Assembly: GCA_002359025.1 (NCBI GenBank)
Contig: DEPZ01000016.1
Location: 1 to 6,184, forward strand
Length of the DNA: 6,184 bases
Direction of reading: 5' to 3'
Source of the DNA: Erysipelotrichaceae bacterium UBA3379
GTDB lineage: Bacteria; Bacillota_I; Bacilli_A; Erysipelotrichales; Coprobacillaceae
In this document: positions 1 to 5,562 of the stretch, piece after piece
How positions within the stretch are numbered: the first letter of the stretch is position 1
Layout: the number at the start of each line of letters is the position of its first letter
Made by a program: the position numbers and the translations under genes
Notes under the pieces: model-generated
Told to the model about the DNA's origin: nothing
The model's input: only the letters and a program-made list of their open reading frames with translations
Databases searched by the model: none

Positions 1-1170
1 GGAGAAATAAATGAAGCTGGTTTAAAATTCTATGATGATTTAATTAATGAATTATTGAAATATGGAATTGAACCAATGGTTACTATATATCATTGGGATA
101 TGCCTCAAGCATTAGAAGAACAATATCATGGTTGGGAAAACAGACAAATTGTCGATGATTTTGTAAACTATGCAACAACATTATTTAAAAGATATGGTGA
201 TCGTGTTAAATACTGGATTACAATGAATGAACAAAATATCTTTGCTTCATTTGGATGGTTAAAAGGAATGCATCCACCAGGAAAAGAAAATGATATGAAA
301 ACATTCTATCAAGTAAACCATCATGCCAATATGGCACATGCAAAAGCAGTACTCGCATTAAAAGAACTTTATCCAGATGCAAAAGTAGGAGCTAGCTTTG
401 CATATAGTCCATGTTATGCATATGATAGAAAACCAGAAAATGCTATGGCAAAAGCTGATTATGATGATTTACAAAATTATTGGTGGATGGACATCTATGC
501 TTATGGACGTTATCCAAGAAGTGCATGGGCTTATTTAGAAAGCCAAGGTGTAACACCAGAGTTCTTACCTGGCGATGATGAAATCTTGAAAAAAGCTGCT
601 GGATTAGTAGACTTCATGGGTGTAAATTATTATCAAACATGTGTTGCTGAATATAACGACATCAATGGCGTAGGTATGAGTAATACTATGAATACGACTG
701 GTGAAAAAGGAACTGCACAAGTACAAGGTGTACCTGGATTATATAAGAATCCTGCTAATGATTTCCTACCAACAACTGATTGGGATTGGACAATTGATCC
801 AATGGGAATTAGAATGTGTTGTAGAGATATTACATCACGTTATGATTTACCAGTAGTTATTTCTGAAAATGGATTAGGTGCATTTGATAAAGTAGAAGAT
901 GGTCAAGTTCATGATCCATATCGTATTGATTATTTAAAAGCTCATATTGAAGAATTAAAGAAAGCTTGCGATGATGGATGTAGAGTTTTAGCTTATTGTA
1001 CATGGTCATATACTGATTTACTAAGTTGGTTAAATGGATACCAAAAACGTTATGGATTTGTATATGTAGATAGAGAAGAAGATGAAAACTCAGGTACATT
1101 AAACAGAATTCCTAAAGATTCATATTATTGGTATAAAAAAGTTATTGAAAGTAACGGAGAAGAATTATAA
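1..1170 (+). CDS. 6-phospho-beta-glycosidase, GH1 family (5' partial)
   Basis: Cytoplasmic glycoside hydrolase that cleaves 6-phosphorylated beta-glucosides or galactosides delivered by a PTS transporter, releasing a hexose 6-phosphate. The reading frame is open from base 1 with no start, so the N-terminus is upstream. 389 residues are present against about 470-485 usual for GH1, so roughly 90-100 are missing. Visible GH1 landmarks, in residues of this fragment: HWDMP at 31-35 (sugar-binding His), TMNEQN with acid/base Glu77, and ISENG with nucleophile Glu289. The phospho-sugar signature Ser342, Lys349 and Tyr351 (S-x6-K-x-Y, as in LacG Ser428/Lys435/Tyr437) shows that the substrate is phosphorylated. 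A Trp (343) follows the Ser, as in 6-phospho-beta-galactosidases, so strict glucoside specificity is uncertain. The gene ends at TAA within a palindromic terminator. PTS genes would be expected upstream but cannot be seen. Confidence 0.95.
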   Translation, partial: GEINEAGLKFYDDLINELLKYGIEPMVTIYHWDMPQALEEQYHGWENRQIVDDFVNYATTLFKRYGDRVKYWITMNEQNIFASFGWLKGMHPPGKENDMKTFYQVNHHANMAHAKAVLALKELYPDAKVGASFAYSPCYAYDRKPENAMAKADYDDLQNYWWMDIYAYGRYPRSAWAYLESQGVTPEFLPGDDEILKKAAGLVDFMGVNYYQTCVAEYNDINGVGMSNTMNTTGEKGTAQVQGVPGLYKNPANDFLPTTDWDWTIDPMGIRMCCRDITSRYDLPVVISENGLGAFDKVEDGQVHDPYRIDYLKAHIEELKKACDDGCRVLAYCTWSYTDLLSWLNGYQKRYGFVYVDREEDENSGTLNRIPKDSYYWYKKVIESNGEEL

Positions 1171-1195
1171 AAGGATAACCCTAGGGTTATCCTTT
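1170..1195. terminator. Bidirectional terminator between GH1 gene and Rrf2 gene
   Basis: A perfect 26-bp palindrome, which can fold as an 11-bp stem (starting AAAGGATAACC) with a CTAG loop. It begins on the last base of the GH1 stop codon and ends one base before the stop codon of the convergent Rrf2 gene. T-rich tails follow on both strands (TTTATTAA rightward, TTTTATAATTCT leftward), so it can end transcription from either side. The tails are short and interrupted, so efficiency may be moderate. Confidence 0.85.
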
Positions 1196-1196
1196 A

Positions 1197-1586
1197 TTAA
1201 GCTAATAAATCAAATTGTTTTAGTCTTTCTATCATATCAGATTGTAAAGATGCATAAACTTGATTGATTTCTTCGATTTTATTTTTGCTTTCTGGGTAAA
1301 AATATTTAGAAATTTTAATCTCTTCATCTAGATCTTTTTCTATTGATTGTAAAACATCATATAAAGATATTTTGCTTTTGTTTGGATTGATTTTGTATCC
1401 ACCTTCGCATCCTCTTACAGCTGTAACAAGTTGATTTGATTTTAGCATATGCATAATTTTTGCTAGATACTTTGCAGAAATATGTGTTGCTTCACTGATT
1501 TGATGTATAGTTGCAACAGAATCTTTGTGCAAAGATAAGTAGACAACAACTCTCACTGCATAATGAGTTGTTTCTTTCATTTTCAT
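1197..1586 (-). CDS. Rrf2-family transcriptional regulator
   Basis: 129-residue DNA-binding regulator of the Rrf2 family (relatives IscR, NsrR, CymR), usually dimeric repressors. The start MKMKETTHYAVRVV is chosen because an ATG lies 8 bases after a GGAGG. A longer reading from TTG would overlap that GGAGG, and the next ATG (residue 3) is too far from it. A winged helix-turn-helix spans about residues 23-57, followed by the wing motif VRGCEGGY (57-64) and the ISLYDVLQSIE segment (73-83) typical of Rrf2. The C-terminal part is a long, charged dimerisation helix. Only one cysteine is present (Cys60, in the wing), so the three-Cys iron-sulfur site of IscR/NsrR is absent. The signal is therefore unknown; thiol chemistry at Cys60 or a small ligand is possible. 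The gene is divergent from the amino-acid permease and may regulate it as well as itself. Confidence 0.9.
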   Translation of the reverse strand: MKMKETTHYAVRVVVYLSLHKDSVATIHQISEATHISAKYLAKIMHMLKSNQLVTAVRGCEGGYKINPNKSKISLYDVLQSIEKDLDEEIKISKYFYPESKNKIEEINQVYASLQSDMIERLKQFDLLA

Positions 1587-1594
1587 AAATATAA

Positions 1595-1599
1595 CCTCC
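1595..1599 (-). promoter_or_regulatory. Ribosome binding site deciding the Rrf2 start
   Basis: GGAGG on the minus strand, 8 bases before the ATG at 1586. A TTG five codons further upstream overlaps this site, so it cannot be the start if this Shine-Dalgarno is used. The annotated protein is therefore five residues shorter than the longest frame. Confidence 0.85.
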
Positions 1600-1608
1600 A
1601 ATAAATCT

Positions 1609-1626
1609 TACTGCATAGATACAGTA
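1609..1626. promoter_or_regulatory. Candidate Rrf2 operator (imperfect palindrome)
   Basis: TACTGCATAGATACAGTA matches its own reverse complement at 14 of 18 positions (TACTGnATnnATnCAGTA). It lies 22 bases upstream of the Rrf2 start codon in the divergent control region. On the minus strand, TTCACA (1679-1674) and TATATT (1654-1649) could be the Rrf2 -35 and -10, although the 19-base spacing is long. The palindrome would then sit just downstream of transcription start, a position suited to autorepression. The role is inferred from position and symmetry; I know no consensus for this subfamily. Confidence 0.4.
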
Positions 1627-1694
1627 CCTAGTGCATCATATTTATTTTAATATAATTTATGTCTTTTGAATAATGTGAATAAAGTATATGTAAC

Positions 1695-1712
1695 TATATC
1701 ATTATTGATATA
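1695..1712. repeat. Inverted repeat upstream of permease promoter
   Basis: TATATCA-TTAT-TGATATA has perfect 7-base arms and a 4-base gap. AAC and GTT extend the symmetry outward with a one-base offset. It sits immediately upstream of the permease -35 box, where a regulator could bind. In AT-rich intergenic DNA such a repeat can arise by chance, so an operator role is only suggestive. Confidence 0.3.
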
Positions 1713-1714
1713 TG

Positions 1715-1743
1715 TTGATTTTTTATTTTCACTCAGTTATACT
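1715..1743 (+). promoter_or_regulatory. Sigma-A promoter of the amino-acid permease gene
   Basis: -35 TTGATT (1715-1720) and -10 TATACT (1738-1743) with the optimal 17-base spacing. Transcription would begin near 1750, giving a leader of about 18 bases that contains AGGAGG (1757-1762) ahead of the ATG at 1768. This is the best-matching promoter in the window. Confidence 0.7.
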
Positions 1744-1767
1744 AAAATAACTTAATAGGAGGAGTAT

Positions 1768-3102
1768 ATGGAGAAAAAGCAGCAAAAGAAATATAGTTTA
1801 TTAACAGCTATTACAATGATTGTTGGTATTTGTATAGGGTCAGGAATATTTTTTAAGAGTGATAATATTTTAGTTGCGACAAATGGAAATATATCTATCG
1901 GCATTATATTGTTTGTTGTAGCAGCTATTGCGATTATTTTTGGGAGTTTAACAGTGAGTATACTTGCACAAAAGACAGATCAACCGGGAGGTATTATTAC
2001 ATATGCTCAGGAATTTGTAAATCTGCGTTTTGCATGTGGACTTGGCTGGTTTATGACTTTGGTGTATTTTCCTGCAATTACAGCAGTTGTATCATGGGTT
2101 ATAGGTATTTATACAAATATATTGTTTCATTGGAATTTGGGGTTAGAAGGAGAAATTCTTATTGGGTTTATCTTTATGACATTATGTTATTTGTATAATG
2201 TATTCACACCTAAGATAGGTGCATATTTTCAAAGTGGCACAACTTTTATAAAGTTAATTCCATTATTCGCATTAGGGATTGCTGGTGTTATATTTGGTGA
2301 TCCTATTGGAGGCATTAGAGATTTTAATCCACGTTTATTAACTTCAGCTGGTTTTTTAACAGCTTTAGGGCCTATTGCTTATTGTTTTGATGGTTGGATT
2401 GTTTCAACATCTATTGCACATGAAATAAAAGATGCCAAAAGAAATCTTCCTAAAGCTTTGACAATAGCTCCATTAATTGTACTTGGAATATATGTGCTTT
2501 ATTTCTTTGGGATATCTTGTTATGTTGGCGCTGATACTGTCATGCGTTTACAAGATGAACATGTTCATCTTGCTGCTATGGAATTATTTGGACCAGGTTT
2601 TGCAAAGGCTATTATGGTATTTGTTATTGTATCAGTGATGGGTACAGTAAATGGTTTGGTAACAGGTTTTATCCGTATGCCATATTTGATGTCACTTAGA
2701 AAAGGAATGTTCTTTTTAGAAAAGATTCATACAAAGACGTATTTTCAAACAAATATGCCTTTATATTCCGCATTGAGTGCTTATATATTGACTGCATTAT
2801 GGTTATTTATTCATTTTGTACTAACAAAATATCAGGTGTTAGGAAACAGTGATGTTTCTGAAATAGCTATTAGTATGTCTTATTTGTTTTATATTGTTTT
2901 ATATGTGAAAGTCATGAAAATGTATAAAGCAAAAGAAATTACAAGTTTTAAAAAAGGTGTTGTTTATCCAATACTCGCAATGATTGGTTCATTTATTATA
3001 CTGACTGGGGCTATTCAAACACCTGTGTTTATTTATTATGTTATATTTGTTGTAATTATATATATAATTTCACAAATCTATTATCAAATAAAAAAATCAT
3101 AG
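1768..3102 (+). CDS. APC-superfamily amino-acid permease
   Basis: 444-residue integral membrane protein, the normal length for the APC superfamily, expected to move amino acids across the cytoplasmic membrane by cation coupling or exchange. TM1 carries the unwound substrate-binding motif GSGIFF (24-29). About 12 hydrophobic segments can be traced, at roughly 11-30, 43-66, 88-115, 128-147, 157-177, 192-213, 230-253, 276-300, 333-352, 364-385, 398-416 and 419-438. FDGW (207-210) followed by HEIKDAKRNLPKA (218-230) is the conserved TM6/loop region of LAT-like and SteT-like members. The start is set by AGGAGG five bases upstream of ATG. The substrate cannot be read from sequence. There is no terminator after the TAG stop, so transcription may run into thyA. 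The gene is divergent from the Rrf2 regulator, a plausible controller. Confidence 0.9.
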   Translation: MEKKQQKKYSLLTAITMIVGICIGSGIFFKSDNILVATNGNISIGIILFVVAAIAIIFGSLTVSILAQKTDQPGGIITYAQEFVNLRFACGLGWFMTLVYFPAITAVVSWVIGIYTNILFHWNLGLEGEILIGFIFMTLCYLYNVFTPKIGAYFQSGTTFIKLIPLFALGIAGVIFGDPIGGIRDFNPRLLTSAGFLTALGPIAYCFDGWIVSTSIAHEIKDAKRNLPKALTIAPLIVLGIYVLYFFGISCYVGADTVMRLQDEHVHLAAMELFGPGFAKAIMVFVIVSVMGTVNGLVTGFIRMPYLMSLRKGMFFLEKIHTKTYFQTNMPLYSALSAYILTALWLFIHFVLTKYQVLGNSDVSEIAISMSYLFYIVLYVKVMKMYKAKEITSFKKGVVYPILAMIGSFIILTGAIQTPVFIYYVIFVVIIYIISQIYYQIKKS

Positions 3103-3108
3103 TATAAT
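3081..3108 (+). promoter_or_regulatory. Candidate thyA promoter inside end of permease gene
   Basis: A consensus -10 TATAAT (3103-3108) begins one base after the permease TAG stop. TTATCA (3081-3086) is a weak -35 at 16-base spacing, inside the permease coding sequence. The predicted start near 3115 falls on the GGAGG, so the leader would be very short. Cotranscription with the permease is also possible because no terminator separates them. Confidence 0.5.
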
Positions 3109-3114
3109 ATAAAT

Positions 3115-3119
3115 GGAGG
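3115..3119 (+). promoter_or_regulatory. Ribosome binding site deciding the thyA start
   Basis: GGAGG lies 1 base before the ATG at 3121 and 7 bases before the in-frame ATG at 3127. Only the second spacing suits initiation, so thyA is started at 3127 and the Met-Asn encoded at 3121-3126 is left out. Confidence 0.8.
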
Positions 3120-3126
3120 AATGAAT

Positions 3127-3954
3127 ATGAATAAAGCAGATCAATTATTTTTAGAAGTTGCTAATAAAATTATCAGTGAAGGTGAATGGGATAAAAATCC
3201 TCGACCTAAATATGCAGATGGAACACCTGCGCATACAATCTTCACTGACCATATTATGCATACATATGATATATCTAAAGGAGAACTTCCATTAATTACT
3301 CTAAGACCTATTGCGATAAAAAATGCAATTAAAGAAATCTTATGGATTTATCAAGATCAATCTCATTCTTTAGAAATCTTAGAAGAAAAATATGGTATTA
3401 AATGGTGGAGACCATGGGAAAGTCAAGATGTCCCAGGGACAATTGGACAACGTTATGGTGCAACAGTTAAAAAATATGATTTAATGAATAAATTATTAGA
3501 TGGTATTAAAAAAGATCCTTATGGTAGAAGACATATTATAAATCTTTGGCAAGAAGCTGATTTCCAAGAAACTGATGGTCTACTTCCATGTGCGTTCCAA
3601 ACAATCTGGACAGTCAGAGGAGAGTACCTAGATGTCATGTTAATACAACGTTCATCAGACTTTTTAACAGCTTTCAATATCAATGAAATACAATATGTTG
3701 CCTTATTAATGATGGTTGCAAGAGACACAGGTTATAAACCTGGTAAATTTAGTCATGTCATAGCAAATGTTCATATCTATGATAGACATCTAGATAATTT
3801 AAAAGAAATGCAATTAAGAACGCCAATTGATTGTAAGCCAAAATTAATCTTAAATGAAAATAAAAAAGATTTTTATTCTTTTACAATTGATGATTTTGTA
3901 CTAGAAGGTTATGAAGCTTGTAAGCCACAATTAAAATTTGACTTGGGTATATAA
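3127..3954 (+). CDS. thyA: Thymidylate synthase ThyA
   Basis: 275-residue cytosolic enzyme that methylates dUMP to dTMP with methylenetetrahydrofolate, producing dihydrofolate. Residues recognisable by comparison with the E. coli enzyme are catalytic Cys155 in LLPCAF, the phosphate-binding pair Arg134-Arg135 in GRRHIINLW, QRSSD (174-178), Asn186 (equivalent of Asn177, by spacing to Asp178 and Tyr190), and His216/Tyr218 in NVHIYDRH, which contact the dUMP ribose. The Cys is followed by Ala rather than the common His. That and the QYVALLMMVA context resemble the Bacillus subtilis ThyA/phage phi3T branch rather than the E. coli type (from memory). ThyA needs dihydrofolate reductase to recycle folate, but no folA is adjacent, unlike the frequent thyA-folA pairing. 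The gene follows the permease by 24 bases and ends in its own terminator. Length is normal, with no sign of damage. Confidence 0.96.
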   Translation: MNKADQLFLEVANKIISEGEWDKNPRPKYADGTPAHTIFTDHIMHTYDISKGELPLITLRPIAIKNAIKEILWIYQDQSHSLEILEEKYGIKWWRPWESQDVPGTIGQRYGATVKKYDLMNKLLDGIKKDPYGRRHIINLWQEADFQETDGLLPCAFQTIWTVRGEYLDVMLIQRSSDFLTAFNINEIQYVALLMMVARDTGYKPGKFSHVIANVHIYDRHLDNLKEMQLRTPIDCKPKLILNENKKDFYSFTIDDFVLEGYEACKPQLKFDLGI

Positions 3955-3982
3955 AACTGGTTATTAATATAACTGGTTTTTT
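3953..3982 (+). terminator. Rho-independent terminator of thyA
   Basis: A 12-bp stem (arms 3953-3964 and 3969-3980, including two G-U pairs in RNA) with a TAAT loop, followed by TTTTTT overlapping the end of the second arm. It starts within the thyA stop codon. It closes the permease-thyA unit and separates it from the Crp-family gene. Confidence 0.8.
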
Positions 3983-3992
3983 AGCATATGAA

Positions 3993-4020
3993 TTGCAAAT
4001 TTTGTTAATAATGATAGAAT
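3993..4020 (+). promoter_or_regulatory. Promoter of the Crp/Fnr-family gene
   Basis: -35 TTGCAA (3993-3998) and -10 TAGAAT (4015-4020) with 16-base spacing, placed between the thyA terminator and the regulator start. Transcription would begin near 4027, at the AAAGGAG (4026-4032) used for translation, so the leader would be about 17 bases. Confidence 0.5.
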
Positions 4021-4043
4021 GCTAGAAAGGAGTATGGAGTCAT

Positions 4044-4715
4044 ATGGTTATAGAAAATACACAGTATTTAGGAATTATGAAATCATTACCTCTTTTTCAT
4101 GGTATTCAAGAAAAAGAATTGGAATCTATGTTAAACTGTTTAACTTATACAATAGTGAAGTATAAAAAAGGAGAAACAATAGCAATTAGTGATGCTCCGA
4201 TCAAAACCATAGGAATTGTTTTAGAAGGTTGTGTACAGATGGTTAAAGAAGATTTGTGGGGAGATAAATCTATTTTAACATTTATGCAGGTAGGAGATGT
4301 TTTTGGTGAGACATTTGCATGTGGAAATAATTTTATTTCTACTGTGACTTTTTTGAGTTCTAGAAATTCTACAATTATTTATATGCCATTTCATAGGGTT
4401 ATGAATCAATGTAGTCAAGCTTGTATTTTTCATCATATGTTAATAGAGAATATGGTTAAGATGATTGCTGATAAAAATGTGAGACTCATGCGAAAAGTTG
4501 AAATTGTTTCGCAAAAAACATTAAGAAAAAGAATACTGACTTTTCTTAATATTGAGTCTTCTTTACAAAATTCTCATCTGATTCATCTTTCTATGGGGAG
4601 AATGGAACTAGCAGAATATTTAAGTACAGATCGAAGTGCTCTGACAAGAGAATTGAACCACATGAAACAAGAAGGATTAATAGATTTTCATAAAAATTCC
4701 TTTCAAATATTATGA
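4044..4715 (+). CDS. Crp/Fnr-family transcriptional regulator
   Basis: 223-residue cytosolic regulator with the family's usual length and layout: a cNMP-binding beta-barrel (about 15-120), a dimerisation helix (about 128-155) and a C-terminal helix-turn-helix (about 185-210, GRMELAEYLSTDRSALTREL). In the ligand pocket GE (88-89) is kept, but the Arg-Ser/Ala pair that binds cyclic nucleotide phosphate in E. coli CRP is not seen, so classical cAMP control is unlikely. The N-terminal cysteine cluster of FNR is absent. Five cysteines are present instead (32, 63, 93, 123, 127), the last two as CSQAC, so redox, metal or sulfur sensing is conceivable. The ATG at 4044 follows GGAG (4036-4039) by 4 bases and AAAGGAG (4026-4032) by 11; another ATG at 4034 is out of frame. 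The gene lies directly upstream of the channel-asr operon, its likely target. Confidence 0.9.
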   Translation: MVIENTQYLGIMKSLPLFHGIQEKELESMLNCLTYTIVKYKKGETIAISDAPIKTIGIVLEGCVQMVKEDLWGDKSILTFMQVGDVFGETFACGNNFISTVTFLSSRNSTIIYMPFHRVMNQCSQACIFHHMLIENMVKMIADKNVRLMRKVEIVSQKTLRKRILTFLNIESSLQNSHLIHLSMGRMELAEYLSTDRSALTRELNHMKQEGLIDFHKNSFQIL

Positions 4716-4742
4716 GTATGTTGCAGTTGCAACATACTTTTT
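4715..4742 (+). terminator. Terminator of the Crp/Fnr-family gene, possible operator
   Basis: A perfect 10-bp stem with arms 4715-4724 and 4729-4738 (AGTATGTTGC / GCAACATACT) and an AGTT loop, followed by a T run to 4742. It begins on the last base of the TGA stop. The strict dyad TGTTGC-N4-GCAACA is also the shape of a regulator binding site, and it lies about 70 bases before the channel start codon. Confidence 0.8.
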
Positions 4743-4792
4743 CTTTTATCTATTGTATTGTTTGTGCATAAATTATCATATAGGAGGAATGT
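4743..4792 (+). promoter_or_regulatory. Leader and probable promoter of the channel-asr operon
   Basis: A short AT-rich gap between the upstream terminator and the channel gene. No strong sigma-A promoter is seen. Options are CATAAA (4767-4772) or TATCAT (4774-4779) as -10 without a well-spaced -35, or TATTGT (4751-4756) paired at 18 bases with TTGCAA (4727-4732) inside the terminator hairpin. A weak promoter here would fit activation by a bound regulator. AGGAGG (4782-4787), five bases from ATG, is a clear ribosome binding site. An ATG at 4789 opens only a three-codon frame. Confidence 0.4.
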
Positions 4793-5560
4793 ATGTTTAG
4801 AGAGGAATTTTTAACGATGTGTCAAGCTGCAAAAGCAAAGGTAAAATTTTTTAAAGGGAATACATTAGGATTTTTTCTAGCAAGTATGTTGGCTGGAATG
4901 TTTGTAGGATTTGGTGTTTTACTTATTTTTTCTATTGGTGGTATGATGCAAAATCTACCATATACCAAGATTGTTATGGGAGCAAGTTTTGGTGTGGCTT
5001 TAAGCTTGGTTGTGATAGCTGGAGCTGAATTGTTCACTGGTAATAATATGGTTATGATGAGTGGATTGTTGAATAAAGATGTTAAACTTTTAGATGTTTT
5101 AAAGGTTTGGGCATTATGTTGGATTGGCAATTTTATTGGTTCGTTTTTATTGGCTGGATTATTTTATTTAGGTGGTTTTGCTTCTGGGAGTGTAGGAGAG
5201 TTTATCGCAACAAGCTCATTAACAAAGATGTCGGTACCGATATTACCTTTATTTATAAGAGGAGTTTTGTGTAATATTCTCGTTTGTTTAGCTGTCTGGT
5301 GCGGTTTTAGATGTAAGTCTGAAAGTGGAAAATTGATTATGGTTTTCTGGTGCTTATTTGTCTTTATTACAGCTGGCTTTGAGCACTCAGTCGCAAATAT
5401 GACATTATTAAGTATTTCTTTATTGTCTCCTATGGGGGTGGCAGTGAGTTTAAGTGGATTGGTTTATAATTTAGTTGTTGTCACATTAGGAAATATGGTG
5501 GGAGCTATATTATTTGTAGCGTTACCATATTATATCATTTCAAAAAAGAAAGAAGGTTAA
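4793..5560 (+). CDS. FNT-family anion channel, probable hydrosulfide exporter
   Basis: 255-residue membrane protein of the formate/nitrite transporter family, whose members form pentameric six-helix channels for small monovalent anions. Hydrophobic segments fall near 27-50, 61-80, 104-127, 150-172, 180-200 and 221-247. Family motifs present are AELFTGNNM (78-86, with the omega-loop Thr82), RGVLCNILVCLAVW (156-169) and AGFEHSVANM (194-203) with the central His198. Lys145 lies 20 residues before the Cys that ends NILVC, the same spacing as FocA Lys156 and HSC Lys148 by my recalled alignment. Only 2 bases separate the gene from asrA. This is the context of the Clostridioides difficile hydrosulfide channel, so export of the HS- made by sulfite reductase is the preferred role. 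Formate or nitrite transport cannot be excluded from sequence. The start is set by AGGAGG five bases upstream. Confidence 0.9.
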   Translation: MFREEFLTMCQAAKAKVKFFKGNTLGFFLASMLAGMFVGFGVLLIFSIGGMMQNLPYTKIVMGASFGVALSLVVIAGAELFTGNNMVMMSGLLNKDVKLLDVLKVWALCWIGNFIGSFLLAGLFYLGGFASGSVGEFIATSSLTKMSVPILPLFIRGVLCNILVCLAVWCGFRCKSESGKLIMVFWCLFVFITAGFEHSVANMTLLSISLLSPMGVAVSLSGLVYNLVVVTLGNMVGAILFVALPYYIISKKKEG

Positions 5561-5562
5561 TT

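Noticed and set aside
857..1099. Open frame of 80 codons on the minus strand
   Set aside because: It lies inside the well-supported GH1 gene, has low-complexity composition, no Shine-Dalgarno and no recognisable motif.
1545..1572. Inverted repeat AACAACTC / GAGTTGTT with a 12-base gap in the start of the Rrf2 gene
   Set aside because: Arms of eight bases with this gap are expected about once or more by chance in a sequence of this length and bias, and it encodes conserved helix residues.
1587..1767. Riboswitch or T-box in the divergent region
   Set aside because: The permease leader from the predicted start is only about 18 bases, with no terminator hairpin or conserved riboswitch elements.
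3519..3728. Open frame of 69 codons on the minus strand
   Set aside because: It is antisense to the catalytic core of thyA and shows no protein features of its own.
4822..5130. Open frame of 102 codons on the minus strand
   Set aside because: It is a shadow of the channel gene; its composition mirrors the hydrophobic helices on the other strand, with no ribosome binding site.
5041..5560. FNT protein as a formate or nitrite channel linked to fermentation
   Set aside because: No pyruvate formate-lyase or nitrite reductase gene is near, while asrA is 2 bases downstream, so the hydrosulfide role is preferred.
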